Shown here: piece by piece, positions 1-8,794 of the stretch
Position numbering within the stretch: position 1 is the stretch's first letter
How the letters are laid out: the number at the start of each line of letters is the position of its first letter
Origin: Actinomycetaceae bacterium zg-1166
GTDB taxonomy: Bacteria; Actinomycetota; Actinomycetes; Actinomycetales; Actinomycetaceae
Reading direction: 5' to 3'
Length of the DNA stretch: 64,000 nt
NCBI GenBank assembly: GCA_015679245.1
Contig: CP064953.1
Span: forward strand, 1,116,001-1,180,000
Position numbers and translations under genes: made by a program
The notes under the pieces: model-generated
The model's input: only the letters and a program-made list of their open reading frames with translations
Told to the model about the DNA's origin: nothing
Databases searched by the model: none

Positions 1-2
1 GC

Positions 3-473
3 ATCTACTCCAAGAAGATTAAAGGGCTCAACGAACTCTCCGACGGAGCTAGCGTGGCCATCACAAACGATCCTTCTAACCAGGCTCGCGCACTCAAACT
101 TCTTGAAGCCAACAATCTAATCAAGCTCGCTAACGTAGACTCTCCCACGATCTTCAATATCACTGAAAATCCAAAGAATCTTACCTTCAAGGAAGCCGAA
201 GCTCCTGCCGTTCCCAAGCTCCTGCCTGATGTCGATATTGCCATTATCAATGGAAACTACGCTCTAGAGAACAATCTCAAACCTTCGAAGGACGCTATTT
301 ATCTTGAGTCAGGTGAGGACAACCCTTACTCGAATATTCTCGTGTGGAATTCGAAGGCTGAGGCCTCGAAAATCGAAGCTGTGAAGAAGCTCGACGAACT
401 CCTTCACTCCCGGGAAGTTGCAGACTACATCACCGCCACATGGCCTGACGGTGAAGTGATCCCCGCTTTCTGA
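3..473 (+). CDS. MetQ/NlpA-family substrate-binding lipoprotein, 3' part
   Basis: The frame is open from base 3, so the N-terminus with signal peptide and lipobox lies outside the window. The visible 156 residues match the C-terminal two thirds of the methionine-binding lipoproteins (MetQ/NlpA). They include a VAITNDPSNQARAL segment, the later IAIINGNYALE stretch and a DNPYSNILVW segment that are typical of the family. The protein would be tethered outside the membrane and deliver methionine or a related ligand to a MetNI transporter. Its own transporter genes are not visible and would lie to the left. A second, complete MetQ is encoded at 19594-20433. The family call is firm. The exact ligand is inferred. 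Confidence 0.88.
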   Translation: MYSKKIKGLNELSDGASVAITNDPSNQARALKLLEANNLIKLANVDSPTIFNITENPKNLTFKEAEAPAVPKLLPDVDIAIINGNYALENNLKPSKDAIYLESGEDNPYSNILVWNSKAEASKIEAVKKLDELLHSREVADYITATWPDGEVIPAF

Positions 474-484
474 GAGAAAAGCTA

Positions 485-525
485 AGTTGTGGGGCGACCA
501 AAGCTGGCCGCCCCACAACTTTTTC
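485..525 (+). terminator. Rho-independent terminator after the metQ-like gene
   Basis: A perfect 12-bp stem (485-496 with 509-520) is followed by TTTTTCTTT. It starts 12 bases after the metQ stop and lies just before the end of the convergent MATE gene. The U-tract faces the metQ-like gene. Confidence 0.9.
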
Positions 526-530
526 TTTAT

Positions 531-1955
531 CTAATTTCTGGCAAAGTCGAGTTCACGCTCAACCACGAACTCATCATTATCTCTATCTGTACCATCTATA
601 TCGGAAGCAAAAGGAAGCGCGTTTCGTCCCTCACAAAGTTCACGTTTCGCGCGTATCCACGAGGGAATGAGTACTGCCACAGCTCCGATCCACGCCAGAG
701 GATTTCCCCAGACGATTCCGGCGAAACCGAAAGCTCCACCAAGTGTAATCGCCGTGGTGACTCGCATTGTGAGTTCAAGGAAGCCTGAGGCTGTGGGAGG
801 AATCGTCTTGCCGAGCCCTTGGAGCGAACCTCGGGTAACGAAGAGGATAGCAAGTATCCAGTACATGCAGCCATTGACCACAAGGTAGTTATGCGCCATA
901 GCGACAACATTTTCGTTAGCCGATCCTACGAACGAGCGCACAATTGGATTACCTACAGTTATGAGTGTGATGGCAAGAAGAAGAGCAACCGAGATAGCAA
1001 TGCGGATTGCCTGACGCACGCCAAGGAAGATTCGTTCTTTCTGTCCAGCTCCAAAGTTCTGAGCCACAAAGGTGGAGGAGGAAATGCCAATGGACTGGAG
1101 GAAAGCCACGGCGAGTCCATCCACACGCACGGCAGTGGTATAGGCGGCTACAGATTCGGTGCCCAGGGTGTTCAGACGAATCTGAACTACAAGTGTTCCG
1201 ATGGCGATAATCGACATCTGGAGTCCCATCGGTACACCGAACCGAAGGTGAATCCCCATCTGTTTGGCTCCCTGGCTCCAATCAGTTCGGCGCACTCGCA
1301 ACGTAGGCATCCGCAACCAGATGTAAGTAAAACAGAAAATGACGGCACACAATTCGGAGAGAATCGTGGCAAAAGCCGCTCCCCCCACTCCCATATGGAA
1401 GTGAGCGACGAAGAGAACGACGAGTCCCGCATTCAAGCCACAGGAAAGAACAAGGAAAATAAGCGGTGTACGTGAATCGCCAACGGCACGGATAACGGCG
1501 CAGAGGTAGTTGAAGTACATGGTGATGCAGGCACCAGCAAAATTCACCATTGCAAAAGTGACGGCTTCCTCAAGTAACTCTGAAGGAGTTTGCAGAAGTG
1601 TAAGGATGCCTTCGGAGAGTGCAACCCCACCCACCGTGATAGCAAGCCCTGTGAGGAATGTGAGAATTGTGCCCGCCGCGATGGAACGACGCACCTGGAG
1701 TTTATCGCCCGCCCCGAAGGCTTGAGCCACTGGAATAGCAAAGCCAGAGGTCATACCCCAGGCGAAGCCTACGAGAAGGAAAAGAATACCGGAGGTAGCG
1801 CCCACCGAGGCGAGTGCATTCACTCCAAGGTGCTGTCCCACGATCATGGCGTCGAAAACTTGATACATCTGCTGAACAGCGTTTCCTACAAGGAGTGGGA
1901 TCGCGAAGATAACGATCACTTTCCAAGGAGTTCCAGTTGTCAAGCTCGTATTCAT
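531..1955 (-). CDS. MATE-family efflux protein (Na+ or H+/drug antiporter)
   Basis: A 474-residue polytopic membrane protein with twelve hydrophobic segments in two homologous halves. The family-typical start is PWKVIVIFAIPLLVGNAVQQ, followed by a long N-terminal half and AYTTAVRVDGLA at the second half. MATE proteins expel cationic drugs, dyes or metabolites using a sodium or proton gradient. The frame extends upstream to 2039, but the extra residues are Arg-rich and unlike the family. ATG 1955 is preceded by GAAAGGG at good spacing, so I chose it. It is read on the minus strand, convergent with the metQ-like gene. The hydrophilic C-tail is rich in Asp and Glu. The substrate cannot be told. 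Confidence 0.9.
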   Translation of the reverse strand: MNTSLTTGTPWKVIVIFAIPLLVGNAVQQMYQVFDAMIVGQHLGVNALASVGATSGILFLLVGFAWGMTSGFAIPVAQAFGAGDKLQVRRSIAAGTILTFLTGLAITVGGVALSEGILTLLQTPSELLEEAVTFAMVNFAGACITMYFNYLCAVIRAVGDSRTPLIFLVLSCGLNAGLVVLFVAHFHMGVGGAAFATILSELCAVIFCFTYIWLRMPTLRVRRTDWSQGAKQMGIHLRFGVPMGLQMSIIAIGTLVVQIRLNTLGTESVAAYTTAVRVDGLAVAFLQSIGISSSTFVAQNFGAGQKERIFLGVRQAIRIAISVALLLAITLITVGNPIVRSFVGSANENVVAMAHNYLVVNGCMYWILAILFVTRGSLQGLGKTIPPTASGFLELTMRVTTAITLGGAFGFAGIVWGNPLAWIGAVAVLIPSWIRAKRELCEGRNALPFASDIDGTDRDNDEFVVERELDFARN

Positions 1956-2130
1956 ATGGCCCTTTCGCATTACTCCCAAAGCCCACAACACAAGAGGCGC
2001 CGCGCGCAGAAGACCCACTCTCCTACGCGCGGCGCACATACGTCGTTAATAGTAGTCCTCTCACCTGTATTGGTGAAGGTTCATTCACGGTGATATGAGG
2101 CTCATCTCGGATGTAAGATAACGCTGACTA

Positions 2131-5100
2131 TCACGAGTTGTGCAATCGTTTCATTGCAAGGAGAGCAAGTCCTGAGCCAGTGAGTCCAAGACAGGCAAGG
2201 ATGAGGAGCCAACTTGAATTTCCTGTATAGGCAAGTTTTCCCGTTGGAGGTGGCGTTACGGGATTGCCGACACTCACCGTTTCTTGTGGGTCTGCGCATT
2301 TTCCTTGGGAGATGATGGTGCCGTTGGGGTGGCGTGTGGTTTCCACAAACCCGTACGTGCCGGCCTTATCGACCGTGTATCGCCCTGTCTCGTACTCGCT
2401 CTGGCCTTCGATCAGGGTGATTGTGTCGCTCCAGATCGCCTTCTCACACGTGAGCGTCTGGCCAGGGGCCGCATAGTAGAGGCCAACCGTGGTGACTGCG
2501 CCTGCAGGGTAGGGCCATGGTGTTACTGCCGGGTCTGCCGTATCAGCAAAACCAGTCGGTTTCTTCCATGAGGCAGTCAACACATCCCAGATGCTTCCGC
2601 CAACCTGGTTATTGTTATCGGCGTGAGCCTGCGTATGGATCTGCGGCTCATAGGACACAACCTCAGTAGTCTCAGAGGGAATACCACACTCACCACTCGA
2701 GATAACGTTGCCGTCCTTGTCGTAGAGGGTTTCCACCCAATAGACCTGGCCAGGCGTCTCGACATGAGTCACACCGGACTCGTAGTAGCCGGCACGCTCA
2801 ACCGCGATCTTCTCACTCGTAAAGAACGGATCAGTACATACCGGTGAGGTGTCCTTATCCTGCGGGCCAAACGCCTCGAACACGAGATACGCACCGCCCG
2901 GCACATCCCCTGTCACAAGAGCCGTGTCGCTAAAGTCCTGACCCACAAGCACACGCTTCGTCGCCTGGGTGAGAACTCCTGGCTTATCTGGGGTATCCCC
3001 TGGAACATGGAAGCGTTCACGAATATCGTTAAACGCTGAGGTGTAGGGTGCCACGCGGTCATCACCTGGGAAGTGGTAGACAAACACATAGTCATGGCCA
3101 GGGGTGAAGCCGGTGATCGGGTCTGCATCCTCATAACCAATCTCAAACCTGCCGTTGACGGCAGGCACGCTCCCCTGCCAGTGAACAACAGCATCGGAGG
3201 GAACCTCCACGCCCGTGTTCTTCCAGTCACGACCAACGCCTGCGTCATAGACGCTCACGGTCGCTTCATCGATGTCGGGAGCCCAATAGCCACCTAAACC
3301 CTCAAAATCAGTATGAGAATCCATGTAACCGCTAATCGTGATCGTGTCAAAAGCCCGACCATCCGGATCAACGTTGTACTCACGAGACTGCGAATAATGC
3401 CCCAAAGATGGGACCCGCACCGAGGCCGTCTCGACAGTGATCATGAAGTCATCAACAAAATCACCATCAAACAGTTCAGGGTGGTCTTGGTTTACTGCCC
3501 GGATATCCCATACCCAGGTGTAGAACCCGTAATCAGGAACCATCCACGGTGCCTCTAAGGTTTGGCCGTCAGCCGTGAACGTCAGATCAGCCGTTGCTGC
3601 CACCGGAGCACCCTCGGGTGCAGTATCACTTTGCGGCTGTGGCACATCAAAAGGCCCATAAAGCGTGCCATGAGCCTTCACCGTCAACCCGTCAGCCCAC
3701 GAAGCACCCTCGTTAAGGTGGACTGTCACCTTATCCGAGGTCTGCTGACCAGGAAGTACCAGCTTGTCAGAAGCAACAGTCGTAATAGTTGGCTTGATCT
3801 GGGCGATACTCATCTCGTTCTCAAGACCAAACTGGTAGGACGCATCGCCGTGGACATACTCGGCGTACTCCCCTTGTGCGTCCTTAGCCGCCAACGTTTT
3901 CGCCACGTAATAACCAGGACGAGTAACCGGGAAACTCACCTGCTGGCTACCAGGCCCAGCAAACGTAAGTGGGACTTCCCCAACCAACACAGCACCCACC
4001 GGCACCGCATCGCTCACGCTCACCGGGTCAAGACCCACATAGTACAGCGAGGTCACAGACGAAACAGGAACAAACGAACCATCATCAAGCGTCAACCAAT
4101 CCCCCGAACCATAGTTCGGATCAGCCCGCATCATAATCTCATCCCTAAACGTGCCACCAGCAGCAACAAACTGAGCCTGAACCTGCGAGGACACAACCGG
4201 CTGGAAATCATAAATCACACGCCACGTGTTACCGGGCTGCACGATCTCCTCCGGATCACTCCGAAGATCACGGTTACCATACGAAATCATGTCCTGAACA
4301 CGACCATTCGAACCAAGCTTCGTTAATGTACGACGAACTTCTTGCGCATAAGTCACCTGGAACGTGACTGCACCATTACCAGTTGAACTCCAGGTGAGCT
4401 CAACTGGGGCTGATTGTGTTGTTCCGCTCCAGGTATTTGTTCCTGTCGCGTCAAAAACAGCTGGACCGTTTAGGATTACCGTCATTGGGATTCCAGGAAT
4501 CCATGCGCCATTTGCATTCGGAGTACCAAGATTGCGGATCTTACCGGTTCGTTGTCCGTCACCTTCCACAGCTCCTGACTCATAGTCGATGGCTGCACTG
4601 TTGCGTGCTTCATCAACGAGTTCGAGTGCCCTATTCCAGAGGGCGGGGTTTTGGGCGCGCGCTGCTTCAGCGATCTCGATAGCCACGCTCGCCGTATTCT
4701 CGAAGTTCGCATGAACCAGTAAAGCCAAAGCACCCAGAGTGAGGTCATCACTTGTGTGACCTTGATACTTCGCCAACAAATACGCCATCTGAGGAGTCTC
4801 TAAAGCCAGCTCAGCCACATGCTTAGCCGACTCAGTCAGCGTCGACACAGAAATCAGATCATTAGCACCCGGATCAGGCTTTTTACCATCAATACACCAC
4901 TGCGGACCATTGTCCACAGCGACACCACCAGCAACTGGCGTCTGATTAATATGTGGGCCAAGACGAAGCTTCCCAGACGCATTCACCCCAGAAATCTCAA
5001 CACCCTTACCCACACTCGAATCCCACGACGCCCAAGACGGCATCACAAGACCAACAAACCCAAGCGCAATCACACTCACAAGAGCCACAAGACTCCACTT

Positions 5101-5142
5101 TCGATGCATCCCCCTGGGATGCTCCACACTCGTATGTGACAC
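2131..5142 (-). CDS. Large LAYTG-anchored surface protein
   Basis: About 1003 residues. A signal peptide (hydrophobic stretch VALVSVIALGFVGLVMPSWA) is followed by a conserved-looking N-terminal domain with a QWCID motif (Cys about residue 83) and an alanine-rich helical part ending LALLVHANFE. The rest is a beta-rich chain of Ig-like or pilin-like modules with repeated AGYY/AGTYGFVETT units and Cys pairs near the C-terminus. It ends with LAYTG (about 970-974), a hydrophobic helix and a short KRLHNS tail, a sortase signal of the LAxTG class. The frame runs to a TTG at 5160, but TTAGGAG sits five bases before GTG 5142, which I take as the start. It probably acts in adhesion or as a wall scaffold; no enzymatic domain was recognised. 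No sortase gene is in the window. Confidence 0.85.
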   Translation of the reverse strand: MSHTSVEHPRGMHRKWSLVALVSVIALGFVGLVMPSWASWDSSVGKGVEISGVNASGKLRLGPHINQTPVAGGVAVDNGPQWCIDGKKPDPGANDLISVSTLTESAKHVAELALETPQMAYLLAKYQGHTSDDLTLGALALLVHANFENTASVAIEIAEAARAQNPALWNRALELVDEARNSAAIDYESGAVEGDGQRTGKIRNLGTPNANGAWIPGIPMTVILNGPAVFDATGTNTWSGTTQSAPVELTWSSTGNGAVTFQVTYAQEVRRTLTKLGSNGRVQDMISYGNRDLRSDPEEIVQPGNTWRVIYDFQPVVSSQVQAQFVAAGGTFRDEIMMRADPNYGSGDWLTLDDGSFVPVSSVTSLYYVGLDPVSVSDAVPVGAVLVGEVPLTFAGPGSQQVSFPVTRPGYYVAKTLAAKDAQGEYAEYVHGDASYQFGLENEMSIAQIKPTITTVASDKLVLPGQQTSDKVTVHLNEGASWADGLTVKAHGTLYGPFDVPQPQSDTAPEGAPVAATADLTFTADGQTLEAPWMVPDYGFYTWVWDIRAVNQDHPELFDGDFVDDFMITVETASVRVPSLGHYSQSREYNVDPDGRAFDTITISGYMDSHTDFEGLGGYWAPDIDEATVSVYDAGVGRDWKNTGVEVPSDAVVHWQGSVPAVNGRFEIGYEDADPITGFTPGHDYVFVYHFPGDDRVAPYTSAFNDIRERFHVPGDTPDKPGVLTQATKRVLVGQDFSDTALVTGDVPGGAYLVFEAFGPQDKDTSPVCTDPFFTSEKIAVERAGYYESGVTHVETPGQVYWVETLYDKDGNVISSGECGIPSETTEVVSYEPQIHTQAHADNNNQVGGSIWDVLTASWKKPTGFADTADPAVTPWPYPAGAVTTVGLYYAAPGQTLTCEKAIWSDTITLIEGQSEYETGRYTVDKAGTYGFVETTRHPNGTIISQGKCADPQETVSVGNPVTPPPTGKLAYTGNSSWLLILACLGLTGSGLALLAMKRLHNS

Positions 5143-5244
5143 AATAACTCCTAAGAGCAAATCAAATATGGATATTGCCTGGCTCAGGTAGCGCCGCGCT
5201 TCCTACACGAGCACTACCCGAACCCATTCATTTTGTTTGTTCTA

Positions 5245-5278
5245 GGTTGGTGAGCCTGCGCCAACAAGCTCACCAACC
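5245..5278 (-). terminator. Stem-loop downstream of the coiled-coil gene
   Basis: An 11-bp perfect inverted repeat (5245-5255 with 5268-5278), loop 12, lies between the coiled-coil gene (stop 5349) and the surface-protein start (5142). There is no U-tract, so it may be a weak terminator or a processing hairpin that separates the two minus-strand genes. Confidence 0.45.
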
Positions 5279-5348
5279 GCTTACCACCCACCCCTTCCCA
5301 GAGTTATCCTGACGCAAACACCCAGCACTGAACACGCCGGAAACCGGC

Positions 5349-6569
5349 CTAGCAAATCCATGCGTTACCGTGCGAGTCACCACAGTCAGAAACTTCCTCC
5401 CACTCCCAATCCCAACCGTTATCAATCCAGCCACCGCCGGAACCGCCGGAGTTAGAACCTCCACCAGTCGAACCGCCAGAAGAGCCGCCAGTGTATGTGC
5501 CGCCGGTTGAGCTACGCGAACCAGAACTACCGGGCGTGGATGAGGTGCCACGTGAGGTTCTGCTCTGTCCGCTACGTGCCGGGGTGGATACCTGGCTACT
5601 ACCGCTAGTTGCGGGAGTGTGAGCAGCTGTCCATGCGGCCTGAGAGGCTTGTACCTGCCCTATGCCGTTATTAACAGCCGTGAGCGCAGTGTTGATGGCC
5701 TCTTTCGCGGCACTAACCGCAGCCGTATCCGTCGAACCGGTCAGGTTCCGGCCTGCATCAACAGCGCCTTGGAGCGTATCGACAGACGCTTGGAGGCCGT
5801 GGCGTGTAGCCTCATCAGCCACCTGGCCTTCCGTAGAGCCGATAAGGTCACGCGCTTGCGTGAGAGTGCCTTCGGCGCTGCCAAGAGCCGCGTTCAGGGC
5901 GTCAAGCTCACCAGTCAGTGCTTTAGCGTCGATAGATGCTTGTACTGCACTGTTAGCGTCGTTGAGCTTGCCAGAAGCATCTTCAAGAGCTTTAGTGTTC
6001 TCCTTGAGCTTGCTCAGCGTCTTATCGAGAACATCTTTCGAGGCGCTTTCCGCATTGATCGCGTCCGTGAGGTTGAGCGTTTGTGCCTCGCTCATCGCAG
6101 CAGCGAGCATATCGCACACATTCGGGTCGGCTACCTTGTCGGTGCAGCCCTCGCTTAGTCCCCCAGCAGTCGCAAGAGCAGCATCAAGGTCACTCTTAAC
6201 ACCGGCCTCTACAGTGACAGCCTTCGCATAATCCGCACGCGCTTCACGCAACATGCTCGCCTCAGACCGCATATGAACCGTCACAGCAACCACCGCCACA
6301 CACGCAACAACCACAACACACAACACGCCAATACCGACATAAACACGACGCCGCTTCACCGACGAGGGGGATGGCCCCTTCCCACCCTTACCACGAGAAG
6401 AAGCAGACTCCTCACCCACACGAGCTTCACCCGCAAAAGAGCCACCCCCAGGGTTTCCACCCCCACGGGTATTTACTGGCGCACCAGAAGTAGAACCACG
6501 CACGGGTGTAGAAGTGGTCAAGACACGTGTGGGATCACCTTGAATATGACCAGCAAAACTTTCACTCAT
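5349..6569 (-). CDS. Membrane-anchored coiled-coil protein with Gly/Ser-rich tail
   Basis: 406 residues. A cytoplasmic Gly/Ser/Thr-rich N-terminus (1-70) precedes a basic KRRR stretch and one transmembrane helix (about 76-98). An outer region follows that is an Ala/Asp/Lys-rich heptad-like coiled coil (about 105-330). The tail is a Ser/Gly/Thr low-complexity linker ending in a Trp-rich WDWEWEE and a Cys pair (DC...WIC). It has no sorting signal. The topology suggests an envelope-spanning protein anchored at its N-terminus. ATG 6569 is preceded by GAAAGGAAG with long spacing; GTG 6572 directly before it is equally possible. It lies upstream of, and on the same strand as, the LAYTG protein. I do not recognise a family, and automatic labels such as colicin transporter for such proteins would be unfounded. 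Confidence 0.8.
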   Translation of the reverse strand: MSESFAGHIQGDPTRVLTTSTPVRGSTSGAPVNTRGGGNPGGGSFAGEARVGEESASSRGKGGKGPSPSSVKRRRVYVGIGVLCVVVVACVAVVAVTVHMRSEASMLREARADYAKAVTVEAGVKSDLDAALATAGGLSEGCTDKVADPNVCDMLAAAMSEAQTLNLTDAINAESASKDVLDKTLSKLKENTKALEDASGKLNDANSAVQASIDAKALTGELDALNAALGSAEGTLTQARDLIGSTEGQVADEATRHGLQASVDTLQGAVDAGRNLTGSTDTAAVSAAKEAINTALTAVNNGIGQVQASQAAWTAAHTPATSGSSQVSTPARSGQSRTSRGTSSTPGSSGSRSSTGGTYTGGSSGGSTGGGSNSGGSGGGWIDNGWDWEWEEVSDCGDSHGNAWIC

Positions 6570-6589
6570 CACTTCATACTTCCTTTCAT

Positions 6590-6722
6590 AGACTTCAAGA
6601 ATCATGAAACTTCAAGAACTCCAAGATCCGTAAATTTGTGGAACTGCACGAGCATCGTGAAGCTTCAAAGATCCTCAGACTTCGTAGACTTCAAGAGCGT
6701 CGTGGACTTCAAGACTTCGTAG
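6590..6722. repeat. Cluster of ACTTCAAGA / ACTTCGTAG short repeats
   Basis: ACTTCAAGA occurs exactly at 6592, 6609, 6688 and 6706, with the variant ACTTCGTAG at 6679 and 6714 and a weaker CTTCAAAG at 6663. They lie directly upstream of the coiled-coil gene, in its likely promoter or leader. Their function is unknown. Confidence 0.7.
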
Positions 6723-7310
6723 GTTTGGAGAGCAGACAGCCCTGGGTGTGTATTTCAGAGTCTAAAGTGCCAACCAGATGCCATAAGAGACTGGGGTCAA
6801 CCGCAAGGTTTTATGGTTAAGTGAGAGCATACCCTTGGCGAGAGCACACCCCTGCTGGTTTTTCACTCCGAAACTATAAAGGCGATCTCGACACTGTGTG
6901 TCTCCTCAGCGCTTTGATTCCCAGTGCGTCCGCCGAATCATGGTTTCCCGCACGCCGCCCATCCCCAACCAGGAACTCTTCGGCCAAGAACTCCCTAGCT
7001 TCGCCTTCCCGCAGATCTGAGTTTCCATTACCGAGGAAATAGCCACATGGATGCGTAAACGGCATCCATTGCTTTCATGCTGCTTCTGGCACCTCATTCC
7101 TCTACTTCGATGTAAACTCCGCGCATGCGGATAGCTACGATGAGCGGTGCACGGTGGTCGGTGCGGAAACTCCGCTTCAAGAACCTTCATATCTCCTCCT
7201 CTTCGTTGACGTGTAAGCATGAGTATGAGCCATATAGGCAAGGCTCCGCAGAATTTATCCACAGCCTCGTGACTCGGCACAGCATTTCACCTGGTCAGCC
7301 AAAAATAGAA
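6723..7310. other. Gene-poor spacer, about 590 bp
   Basis: Several short overlapping frames exist here, the longest on the minus strand at 6906-7280. None has a recognisable product, and the frames disagree with each other. A minus-strand ATG at 7190 has a GGAGGAG-like sequence before it, but its product is low-complexity and unlike any family I know. It may be a decayed gene or plain intergenic DNA. Confidence 0.4.
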
Positions 7311-7349
7311 GATGTCCACAGGTAGGACTCTCTCCTGCCTGTGGACATC
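7299..7349 (-). terminator. Strong Rho-independent terminator of the sucrose operon
   Basis: A 17-bp stem (7311-7327 with 7333-7349, one wobble pair) has a 5-base loop. On the minus strand it is followed by TTCTATTTTT. It lies 35 bases after the stop of the MFS permease. Confidence 0.9.
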
Positions 7350-7384
7350 ACATGTTTCTCTATCACCTCACGATGCAGATTTTC

Positions 7385-8728
7385 TTACTTCACGCCGCGT
7401 ATCCTCATAATGAGCCATGCCGCGATCAACACAATGAGGATGGCAATAAGGAAAACAACGGTATAGGCCATGGGAGGAGCCTCTACAGAGTTCGTGGCTG
7501 CCTTGACGATAATGACAATCACTGAGGTGAGAGCCGAACCCACCACCATCGAGAGAGTATTAGCAAGGTTGAGGATTCCCAGATCCTTACCTGCCTCGTC
7601 AGGATTCGGCAGAACAGAAACGTTGAGTGCCTGGTCAATAGCGTTATACACACCGTAACCAAGGCCTGCAATTGCCGCGTAGAGCATCATCCCCATCTCT
7701 GAATGGAAGATAAGAGGCATCACAGCGCCCAAAGCAAAGGTACAACTGGCCAAGGCAACGGGGGCTTTTCGTCGACGAATCTTATCGGTAATTGGGCCTG
7801 CACACACTGCCGAGACGAAGGAGACGATGAGGGTGATAATTGCCATTTTCGCGATAAGATCGGCAGCCATCGTTCGAGAATCATCTACTCCGGCAAAAAC
7901 ATAATCCTGAGCGATGTAGAGCAGATAGGTATTAATCATCCAGTACCCGCTCATCATGAATGTGCGTCCAGCAAGCGCGTAGTAATAATCCGGTGCACCT
8001 TTGGGCGGACGGAAGGAAAAAATAAGCATACGCAGCGAGAATGGTTCGCGAGGTTCGTCGCGATTAGAAGGTTCGCGGGGCCAAATAATCACCGTGATTA
8101 TGCCAATAAGGGAGAAGATGGCGAGAGCCATGAGCCAGGCTGCATCAATCCCTCCTTCCAACTTCAGCAGCTTTGCACCTACAAGGTTTCCAGCCGTTTG
8201 ACCTGCGGCAACACCCGCTCCGTAGACGCCAGAAACTGTACCGCGATACTGGTCGGGCACTCGGTCAGACATCGTGGCAATGAAGGGAGCAAGCATAGTG
8301 TTGAAACCGAGCTGAGCCACACACCACAGAAGAAGAATTGGGACGAAGCTATTGACGAGAGTCACCGCACCCATGCCGAGGCCGGCGATAATGCCACCGA
8401 CGATCATCCATACGGTACGTTTGCCGAAGCGCGAACGCGTGAGATCGGAAAAAGTGCCAAATACGATGTTCGAGATGAGCGCCACTATAGAACCGCAGGC
8501 ATTGATCGTGCCCATCATTGCTTCTTTTCCGGCTGGATCGATATTTTCGAGCGTCGCCGGAAGAATCACCGAGGTGAGCGCTACCCACGGGATCGCACAC
8601 ACTATGGCGCTAAAAACGAAACCGATACCCAGGCGAACCAAATCGCCTTTATTAGTTACGTATCCGCGTGGAGTTTCTGGCTTAGACGTGGCCAGAGAAT
8701 CCTTTATAGATTCCTCATGAGACATCAT
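7385..8728 (-). CDS. MFS sugar permease, probably sucrose
   Basis: 447 residues with twelve predicted membrane helices. The MFS loop 2-3 signature is visible as FGTFSDLTRSRFGKR. A second-half equivalent, GPITDKIRRRK, follows the central loop. It is the downstream partner of sucrose phosphorylase, with 66 bases between them and a strong terminator behind, so it most likely imports sucrose by proton symport. AGGAGG lies four bases before ATG 8728 and seven before ATG 8725; either may be used. The longer frame to 8755 would put this ribosome site inside the gene. Substrate is inferred from the neighbour only. Confidence 0.85.
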   Translation of the reverse strand: MMSHEESIKDSLATSKPETPRGYVTNKGDLVRLGIGFVFSAIVCAIPWVALTSVILPATLENIDPAGKEAMMGTINACGSIVALISNIVFGTFSDLTRSRFGKRTVWMIVGGIIAGLGMGAVTLVNSFVPILLLWCVAQLGFNTMLAPFIATMSDRVPDQYRGTVSGVYGAGVAAGQTAGNLVGAKLLKLEGGIDAAWLMALAIFSLIGIITVIIWPREPSNRDEPREPFSLRMLIFSFRPPKGAPDYYYALAGRTFMMSGYWMINTYLLYIAQDYVFAGVDDSRTMAADLIAKMAIITLIVSFVSAVCAGPITDKIRRRKAPVALASCTFALGAVMPLIFHSEMGMMLYAAIAGLGYGVYNAIDQALNVSVLPNPDEAGKDLGILNLANTLSMVVGSALTSVIVIIVKAATNSVEAPPMAYTVVFLIAILIVLIAAWLIMRIRGVK

Positions 8729-8794
8729 GGAGCCTCCTATCCTTGCAGTAGTCACGACGACGATATCCGCCGTCGAGAATATCGTGGTGCCACC

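Noticed and set aside
3562-4326. 254-residue plus-strand frame
   Set aside because: It lies antisense inside the LAYTG surface-protein gene and is rich in Arg and His, like a shadow frame.
6906-7280. 124-residue minus-strand frame in the spacer before the sucrose operon
   Set aside because: No domain, and overlapping frames are equally plausible. Left as an unannotated spacer.
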